Shown here piece after piece: positions 1 to 12,300 of a DNA stretch of 64,000 nucleotides. This DNA comes from Thysanoteuthis rhombus (taxonomy: Eukaryota > Mollusca > Cephalopoda > Oegopsida > Thysanoteuthidae), in contig OY735227.1 of NCBI GenBank assembly GCA_963457665.1, positions 37,434,250-37,498,249 on the forward strand, written 5' to 3'. The position numbers were made by a program, and so were the translations under genes. Each line of letters begins with the position of its first letter. Position 1 is the first letter of the stretch. The notes under the pieces are model-generated. The model worked only from the letters and a program-made list of their open reading frames with translations, made no database searches and had not been told where the DNA came from.

Positions 1-118
1 AGATAATTACCTCGCCATGGAGCAATGATTAGCAGGCTGGTCTTGCAGATCATTGCAACTGAGTACTGAGTCTGATCCTCACTGAGTGCTCTATACTTGT
101 GGCACTATGCTTTGTAAA
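1..118 (+). repeat. tRNA-derived SINE, family A
   Basis: Reads like a degenerate tRNA: an A-box-like stretch near 20-40 (AATGATTAGCAGGCTGG) and a B-box-like stretch near 70-85 (GTCTGATCCTCACTGAG). Near-identical sequence recurs, mostly reversed, at 3643, 15620, 24110, 32275, 32850, 54260 and 55660. Too diverged to be a tRNA gene. Confidence 0.6.
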
Positions 119-120
119 TA

Positions 121-690
121 GTATCATCATCATCATCATCAGTCTTTTAACATCTGTCATTGGACAAAGACCTTCCCCAGGATTTGCCACACTTTTCTAT
201 TGTGGGCATCACAGAGCCAGTATTTTCTAAATTTTTCTCGTTCATCTCTCCATTTCGTATTCTGTCAACCTCAGTTTTGCATGTGAACTATGGGGATCCA
301 TGTTGCGAGTTGTGATGTCCATCAGTTGTCTGTCATTCTTGCAACACAGCCAGCCCATTGCCATTTAAGTTTTTTAATAGATTCTATGATGTCTCTGACT
401 TCTATTTTCTTCCTTATATACTGTGCTGTCTTGTAATCTCTCCATGTGAGGTTGAGCATGATTCTTTCATGTGCGCGTTGCATGCTTCTTAGTTTGTGAG
501 TCTATCTCTTGGTTAAGTTCCATGTTTCAGCCCCATAAATGACTATTGGGAGGATGCATTGGTTGTATACTCTTCTTTTTAGGATTATTGGGATCAATTT
601 GTTTTTGAAAGTTGAGCTTGCTCTGCCGAAGGCTTGCCATCCTAGGGTGATTCTTCGCTTGATACCAAGCTGTTATTCTTATATTATCTT
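121..690 (-). mobile_element. RTE-like LINE fragment, 3' end
   Basis: On the minus strand it reads as the C-terminal part of a reverse transcriptase: IYGAETWNLTKR, LRSMQRAHERIML, IRKKIEVRDIIES and KLKWQWAG, in one frame but broken by in-frame stops. It ends in a GAT microsatellite (CATCAT on the + strand at 124-140). The same tail recurs at 22772, 23697, 44905 and 51283. Its 5' edge lies about 70 bp from the first TET exon. Dead copy. Confidence 0.75.
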
Positions 691-761
691 TGGCTAATTC
701 ATTAATTCTCAACTGGAGAATTGTAGCTATGTTCTTACCTTCTTCATTTTTTGTTTTACAG

Positions 762-3567
762 GTCAATATGCTACCAATGGCCCCTGAAGCGAGTAAGGCG
801 AGAGACAGTATGAGCAACATCAGAATGCCTGGCAGCCAGTTTTTAAATAATGATGTTTTTGTATCTCCAGCTCAGAGAGCTTTCCCCATCAAGTTGCAGC
901 ATCCAGGTCAGTTGTCAAGCCACGTTGAAACAGCACATACCGATAGCAGGGAGGGTCTTCCTAATTCGGCGTTACTCTGGATGAAACATTACAGAACCAT
1001 ACATTCTCAGGGACACTCGCTCACAGAACTCTCTCATGGTCACGGAAACCAAATGGACAGCAGGACCCAACCTATTTTTACAGATAGCAGTATGCAAAAA
1101 GAGTTCGGTAAAAACAGTTCTTCTGTGACTCCTGGTGCCATTTCTGGTGAGAGTAGTTCTGAGAAGAGAGGGTTTTTCTCTGGTTCTGAAATAAACCATC
1201 CCAAGGGTTTTGAGCCGAGCTATCCAGATTCAAATCTGATCTCCACTGGTCACAATTCAGCTTTGAATGAAGCTACATTTGTTGATGGTAGATTGCTGCC
1301 TAACAATGCAAATCTGGGACCCCCAAGTATGAAACAGGCCAGGAAATCTGTAACTAATTTCTCACAGGGGGAGCCTCTAAATAAAACAGCTGGAAAACCC
1401 CACATGGATTTGCCTAATCCAGCAGCCCTTGTTTATAAAACTAAGGCTGAGCAATCATTAATCTCAAACAAAGGCTTTTCATCTCCTCTTCCAACACCGT
1501 GGTCCCCTAGTGGACTAAGAGCCACACCTGCTTCAACTTCAGTTCCATTTTTGTCCCCCAATATATCTTTGTCCAGTCCAGTACCAATCGTATGCTCATC
1601 TTTAGGGGAAGATTCATCATCAGCTCGGGGTGTCATGAAACAAAACATCACTTCATACCCGAATGATGCTCATTCAGCTCCACCCTTGGACACATGCTCA
1701 AACCAGGCCCAGAGCATGAGGCCACCATCTGCCCCTATCTCCTCTCAATCTGGACCCAAGTCACCATTTTGCTGTAATGAATGCACAAAATCTGGTGGTG
1801 CTTCAGAAAAATGTTGCAATAAGAAATCCAGGCCTCACTTTAATAAGCCGCCAGTGAATCTTGATAGTTCTCGATCAAACTTTGATCAAATTGCGCCCCC
1901 TTTATTGGCAGGTCAACCAAAACCAATTCAAAGTGCTTTCACCTCTGCTCAAAAACCCCCTTCTAATGACTACTATCTGTTGCACAGAGCTTTGTTCAGC
2001 CAGAACAGATCTACACCAAGTCCTAGTGCATCCTCCCCACTAGTTTCACCTCCATGTAATCCGTTACCATCAGCCATAAAACATGAACCCTCTCCACCTA
2101 TTCCCATTTCTACAAATGTTGCCAAGACTCGCTCAGGTGCTTCTTCCCCTTGCTTCCCCCAACAAAATACAAATTTCATGCATGTTAAGGATTCTCCTTA
2201 TGTTCATAAAATTCCTCCATTGTACCAAGCATCTTATTTTAGTAATGCTCCCAAGACGTCATCCCATAATACTTCGACATACACAAACCATATTCCTTCA
2301 TCGTACAGCAATAATAATGTGACAGTTAATAAACCCACGCCATCATTTGGAATGCCTGTCAATACTAAGGCTGGTAGAACTGTGTCTCGTACCCCGTTGG
2401 AGGATCCCCTAAAATTGCAGCATCAAGGACACCCTGCGATCTCCTCGTCAGGTGAACGGAAACTGACTCATATTTGCTCTACCCCGAATCTCGTGGCTCC
2501 TCACTATACTTCGAGCATCTACACTTGTAGCTCCAATACCTCCACGTTCAGTTCGAGTATCCAGTCCAACCAGTCACAGTTGAATATGGATGATCCTAAT
2601 GATGGATATCCCAACCCCGCAACCCTCCCTGCTCCCCCCTCTTATTCAGAGGTTATTCAACAAAAGAATAATAACCTTAAAAATCATGATCTCCTTGCAT
2701 CACAGCACATTGGTGGCTGCAAAAAGCTATTGTGGCAGCCATTCTCTGACAAGAAACCAATGATTCATATAAAAACCGAAGTCATTACTGGCACTTACCC
2801 GGGGGAGGTGCAAACACCGTCACAATTGCCATCTTCATCTTCTGCCCCCTTTGGTCAATCGGCTTTTCAGGAACGGCAGCTGGTCATCTCAGAGAAGGAT
2901 CAAATACTCAGGCAATCTTTGGCTTCTTCTGGTCACTCCTTACAGCAAGCTCAAACGTTAAACAAGTACCCAATGCATTCGCCTGACTCATGTCATCAAC
3001 CAATGAAAAAAATTAAAGCAGATATAAAACCCAAATTGGGGGAAAATGGAACGAGCATCCCCTCCAATTACAGACAACAAAAAATGTTGCACAGAGATAC
3101 GCCCCCGTCACATACACCATTGTCAAATAGTGATAACAAGCCATTCAAGTCTTGGACACCAAAACTAGAAATGAATCCCACCGACACAAAAAACGAGATC
3201 AAGTGCACGTTTAAGATTAAAAATTCAGAATTCAATGAAACTCATTTTCATAGTGCTTTTCTGAATTCGTGTCCTAAGAATACAAACATTCCGTTGGATA
3301 AAATGAATCAGATTTCAAACGCTCTCAATGAAACGACAAAGCGCATCTTTAACAACAAGCATCCTGTCGGTAATGAGAGTTACCAACCTCCACCTAATGG
3401 AAGACAGGCCCCTGATAAGAAGCCAACTATAAAGACCGAGCCAGGACTTGATCCGTATCCAGACAGCTCTAAAACAGAGATGGAATCCGATTCTGACGAT
3501 TTGTTCAAACGCTTAAAGGCAAATAGGAAAATGGAAATCCCTGAATGTGGATGCTTAGGACCTGGAT
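762..3567 (+). CDS. TET: TET exon a: long disordered N-terminal exon
   Basis: Acceptor AG at 760-761 after a T-rich tract; donor GTAAGT at 3568. Encodes residues 1-935 plus one base of the next codon. The translated open frame runs back to 690, but 690-761 is intron. The protein is rich in Ser, Pro, Asn and Gln, with no globular domain until the last 20 residues, where PECGCLGPG opens the Cys-rich region. Short motifs: SUMO-type sites around K440 (AIKHE), K671 (HIKTE), K752 (KIKAD) and K891 (TIKTE), a PPSY motif at 625-628, and a Cys cluster at 337-352. The end is acidic (ESDSDD) followed by a basic stretch. Met at 768 is the first Met of the exon; a start here is possible but unproven. Confidence 0.9.
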
Positions 3568-6500
3568 GTAAGTTGACCTTTGATTCTTTTTTATTTGTTG
3601 ATTTTGTTACTTATGAGATTTATCTACAATAGTTATTTAATAAGCTTATCTCAGTGGAGGTGTAAGGCCACAAGCATTAGGTGCCCAGCTGAGGATTGAA
3701 CTCACAACTCAAGAAGGATGGACTAGCTTACAGTCCATTTCATTACAATGAGTTTATCTTCAATAAACAGATTATCTTAAAGTAGAATGTTGCTATAGAG
3801 ACCTTTCAGAAGCTGACATAAAGCGAAGTAGAAATTATCATTAAGAAGTATATCTGTACCTGGTATAAATTAATCATCATAGCCTGTGTATGTACCTAAA
3901 CTATTTACCTAAAAAATTGTCTTTAAAAGCTATCTTCCTAATATTATCTAAAAACAATTTTAGCATTATTGGTCTAAAACGACCATAGAAATCCCCAAAA
4001 GCACATTTTTTAAGAAACAAAAAAATTAAAAAAATCTGTCTTTAGATGGTGCCTTGGGGTGTACCCATGCACATTTTCTAGGTTGTGAGTAGGAGCACCT
4101 TGAGACATATATACTCACAGAGATGCATAAAGAGAGAAGAAACTGTAGCCTACTTATCTGGTTGGTTGGATGGAATTGTGATGATGATATGTTAGGCTGA
4201 GTCATTTGAGGTTGGGGCATAGGAGAGAGAGGAAGAGGTTTCATAAAAGCAGCTTAAAGTGAACTATCAAACTGTGGGAGATAAAAATATAAAGACAAAT
4301 AAAGGAATGATATTTAAAAAAGATAGTCAAATAAAAGATCAAGCCCTGCAGCAATGCAAAAAGTTCTGGCTAGTCACTCAATAGAAACTGTCGTGTGACC
4401 ATTGTCTTGGCAGCATGCTGTGTTGGGAGTGATCAATTAAAAATTGGAAAAAAGGGTAATCAATGAGTTACTTGTTTTGGATTTTGTTGGGCGATGATCA
4501 CTAAAACATCTGAATGTTCAAAAAATGAGCATGAATGTTGCCGGGCACTAACTAAGTGACCAATTTAGTATTTAGCCATAATAAGGAGTAAATGTTTAAA
4601 TTTAAATTTTTGGTCAAGCCCTATTGGTTCAGCCTGTATGCATGATACATATATAGATATATACGTATGTAGCAAGCTAGCCAGACCAACTTGAAAACTG
4701 AAGATACCTATGTTGACAGTTTTAGTTGACAGCTTCCGATTTTTTTCTGTTGTGTAGAATTAAGTTAAGAGGATGGCATTTTTGATAGAAGAAAAAAATC
4801 TACATGAGTTGGCTCCAGTTGAATGGTCCACTCATATAGTGTAATGGTTAGCTCACCTGCCTCTCATGAAGAAGGTCCTGAGTTTGATTTCCAGTATAAG
4901 CGAAATTTCATTAGGATAAAATTTCCCTGCACACTCAGCAGCTGACTGAGTACACCCTAAGCTGTGGAATTAGGGTGGAAGTATTCCTTCAGTGAACTAG
5001 CATCCTGCTAATTGGATGATAAAAACTGGAAGGAATAAAATTCTGATCTCGACCAGCTTCAAAACTTGTAAGAATCATTAAGCTGACACCTGAAAGATGT
5101 AATGCTTTATCTTTAACTTTGATTAGTTTGAGAAACAAGTTGGCCATTAAGTATTACAGTGATACCCCTCTAAACAAGGACAATCCATACCACAAAAATC
5201 TCTCATTTGATAAAAATTTGTTTAGCAAAAAATTAAATCTATCGGATTTCAGTGAATTGTTCCAATTAAAAATATCAAACCCCTAAAGCCTTAATAATAA
5301 CCTTGTAAACACAGCAATACCTTGAGTGGTGTAATTTTGATTACTGCTCTTTTTGATGCAGTACAATTCAGGTATTGCTTCACAAATTAATGTCACTAAA
5401 CATAAGCTGGAAAAAAAAACCCATATTGAATTTTGATCTTGGACAGGGCAGTTTTGAACAGTTCCGAAAACTTTGGAGCAAATTAACTCTACTAATCAAG
5501 GTGTAACTGTAATGTATAACGTACTTATTACTTTCTAAATAATGTATAAATACTAATAAACATGTTTCTCTGATTTTTAGAATGTCTTTCTTCTTGAGAT
5601 TTTCTTTGGAAATGGTGCTCATAGCCATGCTGTAATCTTCACAGTAGAGATGCCAGGTTCACGTTTATGCACCATCTCCCGTTTAATTTGGATTGTAATT
5701 GTCCTTCTAGACTTCTTTGGTGCACCTTCTACTGTAAAAGATCTTTTGCGACAAATGGTTTAATGATTATAGCAAAAAACAAATGCACAATAACAAAATA
5801 ATATACGAGACACGACTGATGGAATACGTTAAATGACATAGGAGAACATTTGCATCTTATTCTTTGTTTATGTTTTCAGGCTTACATGGTCTCAAAATAT
5901 TTTGTCATTTCTTTGCTTTCCTCGATTTAGTATTGGAAATTGGGAACCTCTCACCAAATAAAATTCCATAGGGTTTCTTTCTCTCACAAACTGAAAAAAT
6001 TTCTTGGCAAAATGAAATTTTTCATTCTCCGCTTGGAGAATACCACTGTATTAGCTTGAACTGTTTTGGTTTGATAATATTAATGTCGGCATCTTTGGGG
6101 CCTCATGGGTTTCTTGGCAATGCCCTTCTCTTCTTGGTAATGAGATACGTAGTACTGCATTAAGTCGTTGGTTGATAGGTCCGTTGATCAAGGATGTTAT
6201 TGGTGTATCATGCTTTTGTTGCATTTGTAGAGAAGGATGGGTTACTTGGCAGTACCCATCTCCTTCCCAAATGATAAGATACGTATTACTGCATTGTGGT
6301 TAGTTTCTTGGTTGGTTGCTTGGTCAGATTGAACAAGGATGTCATTGGTGTGTCATGCTGGATTTATTTTTCGTGGTATTTCTACGACTAGCATCAGTTA
6401 CTTGGCAGTGCCCATCTCCTCCCCAAATAATGAGACACGTAGTACTGCATTGTGGTTGGTTGGTCCGTCTGATTGATCAAGGATGTCATTGGTGCGTCAT

Positions 6501-8340
6501 GCTGGATTTGTTTTTCATGGTATCTCTAGGACATGCGTCAGTTACTTGGCAGTGCCCATCTCCTCCCAAATAATGCGATGCGTAGTATTGCATTGTTGAT
6601 GGTTAGTTGGTTCGTCTGATTGATCAAGGATGTCTTTGGTATGCAAGGTTGGACTTGTTTTTCATGACATCTCTAGGAAAAGCTTCATTTACCTAGCAGT
6701 GCCCCCAATAGTCCTCCAGTAATTAGGCACTTGCTACTGCATTAAGTGGTTGGTTGGTCAAAATTTCAACATCAACTTATTTTTTCTTTTTGTATTTTTT
6801 AAAGATTCCTCCCTCCTAGTTTTTTCATGGAGGGTTGAATTTGCAATGCAGGTTTATGCTGATTGATCACTTAATTTGTGTCTGCCTGTTTTGGAAAAAA
6901 ATTATTTCACAGCTCAACAAAAGGCGAGAGAAGTAACTTATCCATTGATTCCCCCTTTTCTCAATTTCTTGATTGATCACTCTTAACATTGCGTGCTGCC
7001 AAAAAAAGATGGTCTTGTGTTGGTTTCTAACTGACTAACCAAACCTGTTATAATTATTGAATAAATGGATGTTACATATTTTTCCTAAAATTTTATGAAA
7101 GTATTATTAATGTAATAGCTGGATGTTATGACTGAGACATACGTAAATTTCTGTTGTTCTACCTTGAAATGAAATACTTAGTAATGAAAAAATGACTAAC
7201 TTAATTAATTAAGGTGTTTTGTTTTGATTACGTAACATTCATCAAAACATATCTATTAATGAAACAATGGCAGCACTTGGCAAAAATGTATGAGGTCAGT
7301 CAGGAAAGTATCCATCCATTTGGTATATCTCAAGAACCGGTTTTATGGCCTCGATGAAACTTGCCAACCAATCTGAGGACACCTTACTGCACATGCGTAA
7401 ACAGATACTCTCTTGGGGTTTCTCAGTCGGCAGGGAATTACTATTGAGTTAGCTTGTGTTGTGTGTGGCCATTGTCTTCACAATAATTGAGCAAGTCATT
7501 CTTCACGTTTCGTACCGTTTTTTTTATTGCCAGACATTGAATTACACTGGTCTGCCAGTGTCCTTACAGTTTAGATTTGACTCTCTGAAACTTCTGGTTT
7601 TTCTCAAAGAGATTTCAGACCATGGACAAGTTTAAGGAGAATGTTATGATATAGCTGATGTTATCATTAATAACAAGTAGCTGGATACTTTCCGGACAGA
7701 CCTTGTACTCAGCTTAGCTTAGTACTGCACAAAACCAAATCAGAGAGTAGGGGAATAGGTAAGTAGGAAAATTGCGTTCTGCCAATCTTCCAATTGGGAA
7801 GGGCCTGATGCCTTGATATTTACTTAGCTTAGCTTGGTGAAACATAAGGACAAATGGGTTGGAAGATTGCATTGCATCAATCTTCCAACTGGGAAAGACC
7901 TGCTTGCTTTCATGTTAAAAAAGCTTAGCTTAGTACAGCACCAGGCCAAATGACAAAAAATTGAGGTGAGAAGATTTTTTTGTGCCAATTTTTAAAAGAA
8001 AAAGAGGACCATCCTAATTTTGTAAATAATCAAACAACATTGAACAGCCTTTAATTTGAGCTTGAATACCAATCACTGTTGCCATTGGGAAATATGTGAC
8101 AATTCCAATCATAAGACAGGCCCAATCCCACCATATATGTGCATAGCACATTCATGAGTAAATGTGGATTCATCTAACTCTTTGAACACAGGTGGCCTCC
8201 TTAGGAGTCGCCTTCAGGAAGTCCATGAACACAATCGGCCGCTGACACGTGCGTTTCGTTTACAAACATTGATATATTCTGACACTCCAAGAATCATGAC
8301 CTACTGACCCTAATCTTACCTAGACACAATTGAGTCTAAT

Positions 8341-8403
<63 letters not shown>

Positions 8404-9284
8404 ACTATATAAATACATATGCATATATTTGAAGTTGATTTTTATTTGGAGAAGTTTCAATGCAGAAACAGAGACAATATTAAACTAAATATTACAAATA
8501 CATTGACATAGATATATCCAATAACAAATTTAAATCTGTTTTGTATTAAGCACTTATTCAGACTGGTACTGGATTTTATTGGTTACTTTTGAAATTTTAA
8601 TATTAAACTATTTGATTATCAAATGCCTTTTTCTTTTCACATATCTTGTTCATAGAACATTCAAAAATTGAAAATGTTCTTTTTTAAAACTATTTAGTCT
8701 AAAATTTATGTTGTTACAGTTAAACTATGCAAAGGCCCCAAAATTGAAAATTTAGAGTTGAAATAGTTATTTGTGCCTTTTTTTTAATGGTGATTGTTTA
8801 GCTCAATGGTAAGAGCAACGCTATGTTGCAGCGAATACTCTATCTATAGGTTCAATTCCTGCAGCAACTTCATTTTCTTTGTTTGTTCTATTTACGTTGT
8901 CGAGGCCAAATAATACAATAGCAGTGTAATAACGGGAGATCATTTCAAATATAGTTTCAATATAATACAATGATATTTATAATCATTCTGTCGGATCATT
9001 AATCCATTTCTTAATAACAGATATATAATGAATAAAATAACTAACCATTAGATCCGGGAACTGATTGTTTCCATGGGTGAACAACTATATTGTGTTTTGG
9101 TAGTGAAAACTGAATTTTAAGATAGACTTTGTTAGAGCAAATAAAGTAAAAGTATGGTATTTCGATGTGTGTCTAAAAGATTTCATCAGGAGACTGGGTC
9201 AACGGACATATTGATCCATTTTCCTGATGAGATGTTAGACGTACATTAAAATACTGTGTTGAGGTTTTTTCCTAATTTTTTTTT

Positions 9285-9346
<62 letters not shown>

Positions 9347-12300
9347 TAGTTTATATGGTATTTTTAAATTTGCAAGAATAAAAAAAGAAAAAAAATAGAA
9401 AGCAGATTTATCTGTGGTTTATATTTGATCACAGTGCTCAAAAAGGATTATGCTCATACATACTCAGTAATTATTAGTAAGATTCGTTAGTTTCCAAAAA
9501 CAACTAAACCTAATTGGATAACAGAAAAATGCTATTCAAATGAAAATGGGTTTTTTGATTTCATAATTACAAGAACAAAACGTATTGCTAGTTGCTAAAG
9601 AATGCGTAAGGCATGAAACGTTAACATCCACGGGGTATACATCCTTGTAAATTCCTAATTTACATATAATTATATATATATATATGTTGATGAAACTGAC
9701 AATTGGAAAGTGGAGAGAAAAAACTTGAGAAAAATAGGTGTTACATTTTGAAAATTTTTAATATCATGTGGGTGCATTTCGATGCATTTTGACTAATGCC
9801 AGCCATCTTTTTGAGAAAAAACTTGCAGCAGTGCAGAGAAAATTACGTGCTGTTTACATGTTTCAGGTTGAGGAGAGAAATGGGTATATTTCTGTGTGTA
9901 TTTCTACACTGATACAAACACCAACCCTCTTCCTACTAAACAACCCACAACACAGAAACATCCCCATTTCTTTCTCCAACTTCAAACAAGTAAACAGCAC
10001 ACATTTTTCTCTGCTGCTGGACACAAAATAAGGGATCAATTTAGCATACATTGTAAATTGACCCCCCCCCCACTAAAAAAATTATTTAGAGAGGGAATTT
10101 TCAAAAAACAAAACCAAAACTTTTTTCTAGACATAAGGAGTAAATGGTTGAAATTTCAGCCCTGTAGCCCCATTTCTGTATGCAGGATACATTGCCAGCC
10201 AGGCAAACCCACTTAAAATCTGAAAACCCATTTTGACAATTTTGGTTGTTTTTCAAATAGATTGGCTACAACTGTTATGATGAAAGACAGAAGATAAAGA
10301 AATCGATCAAAACTAATAATGAAATATGTGTAATAATGAAAAATATTGCACTTAAGTGGTTAATGATTCATGGAGCTATTTACTCCAAAGCTTACACAGA
10401 CACTCATATTTACACAGAAAAAAATTTGTGTAAACCCAAAAATTACGGAGAAAAATTATGAAAATATAAACTGTATATGCAGTGAAGCTCTCTTTTTAGT
10501 AATTATTTATTAATTTTTTTCTCTTTTTATGCTTTTCCCAGGAAAGCCATTTTTAATCTCTTTACTATATTTTTTTTTTTTCCAGATGTTGCGAGTGAAA
10601 CTTCTGAGGGTCCATATTATACGCACTTAGGAACTGGCTCTTGTTTGGAGGAGATTAAAAAAATGATGGAAGAAAGGTAATTGAAAAAAATCCAACTTTT
10701 TCTTGTTTTTCTTTTTTTCATGCAGTTTTTTTTTTTTGAAGAGGTATGATATAAATTGAAAGTCTAGAATTCCAACATGGATGACTTTTTGAGGCTATTT
10801 CTAAATTTAATGTATTGATTCATTAATCCTTTCAAGACTCCTAGGAGATATATTTCTTGAGCTTTCATTGACTGCTGGGATATATATGATCTCTTTTAGA
10901 ACTGATGTATACGTCACAAAAAAATACACTGACATCATCATAGTATAAAACCAACGTCAAAATAAGTCAGCCTCAAGTAACATAGTTATGGACCAGAAGA
11001 AAGATTTGAGTGACTTTGATAAAGGCCAAATTGCTGTGACAAGAAGACCAGGACAGAATACATCCAAAATAGAATTGCTCGTGGAGTGCTCACATTCAGT
11101 TGTAGAGAGTGAGTATATGTGTTCTGTGGTCCAAGGAAGGAAAAATCCCCAACTGCCAATAAGCCGTTGGGTGGCCAAGACTCATCAGTGCAAAAAGTGA
11201 ACAGAGGCTTTCCCGCCAAATACTGGCCAACAGAAGAGTAACAGATATCACACTTATGTCATCATTGACGTCTGATATAGATTAGTAGAAATAGAATTTT
11301 ATTTTACGTCAAATATGATAAATTGTATATTTACTTAATTTTTCTTTTAGATTATTTCAATATTCAGGAAATGTTGAACATAGACTAGAAAATGCTGGGA
11401 AACATAATTTTTTTGATATTTTTTAAGTACAATACAATTGAAAAATTACTTAATTATTGTCAATAACTTTGAGAAGAATCATTAACAAACCAACTCTGTT
11501 TCAGATAATTCAACCTCTTCTTTTCATCTTCAATTAAGTCACAACGTTTTGGACGGTTCATTTCTACAACTCTCTTCATGTGTAAATTGTAATATCTGTA
11601 ATTTTTTTTTTTTTGCTTTGAACTCCCAGAAGAGACTGATAGGAAAGACTCTCTTTCCATAAGGATATTACAAGTTATACCTGAAGAGGGCCGTAGAGAT
11701 GAATCAGCTGAAACATTGCAATTACATCAAAGATGAAAAGAAGAGGTTGAATTGTCCGCACTTAATTAATGCCATCATTTTTTATGGCAAGGGTAAACTA
11801 GTTATACGTATAATAACCCTATTTTTTTCATGAAGGCTTGCCTTAATTCCTGACGATCGACAATCCTTTTTTTTTCCTGATTTTCCCAGCACAACATACA
11901 GATTGAGTGCCGAAACTTGCTCAAACTAATTTGCATTTAATCAAAATTTTTTCCCTACTACCAAAAATATTTTGTTTGTTATAACAAAAAATGGCCAAAG
12001 GTGAGCAGAAATGAATAGAGTAGCTGCACAGTCAGTGGGAAGTAATAAGAAAAGCCAAAATCTTCTCTACATATACTAATTTCAAATATGGTTGGCATTG
12101 AAATACAACTGTGATTATTGTTTAATTTCTTCCTCCGATCAACTGGACTTGCTATCTCAATATATGTAACCATTGGAATGAATGAAAGTTTTTATAATAA
12201 ATAAAGTTTGTATAATAAATAATTTTAATGCATTTCTATAGTCAAATAAAATTCAATGTACTTCTATAAATGCTTTTAGTATTTGCTGTGTGACTTATAT

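Larger units (their letters stand above)
3568..10585 (+). other. TET intron 1 (7.0 kb), repeat-filled
   Basis: Donor GTAAGT 3568, acceptor AG 10584-10585. Contains SINEs, a pogo-like and a mariner-like non-autonomous element, a 145-bp tandem repeat, two long TA arrays and a fold-back element (listed separately). I see nothing identifiable at 3760-4340, 5520-6090 and 8000-8340. Confidence 0.85.

Noticed and set aside
690-761. In-frame Met start at 690 for the long first exon
   Set aside because: The segment lies upstream of a strong splice acceptor (T-rich tract, ACAG at 758-761) and directly adjoins a LINE relic. It reads as intron; kept only as a low-probability alternative in the findings.
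3568-3632. Extension of the first exon to a stop at 3630
   Set aside because: A perfect GTAAGT donor at 3568 and in-frame joining to the catalytic exons show that the ECGC motif continues after splicing. An intron-retained short form is possible but not supported.
8787-8870. tRNA gene
   Set aside because: A- and B-boxes are clear, but the stems do not pair, and the sequence continues into a body shared with other copies: a SINE. The same applies to 1-118, 4825-4920 and 18233.
9219-9260. Hammerhead ribozyme core (CTGATGA ... GAAA)
   Set aside because: CTGATGA is present, but the second conserved strand is AAAA on one arm, and on the other arm no stem II pairing can be drawn. At most a decayed relative.
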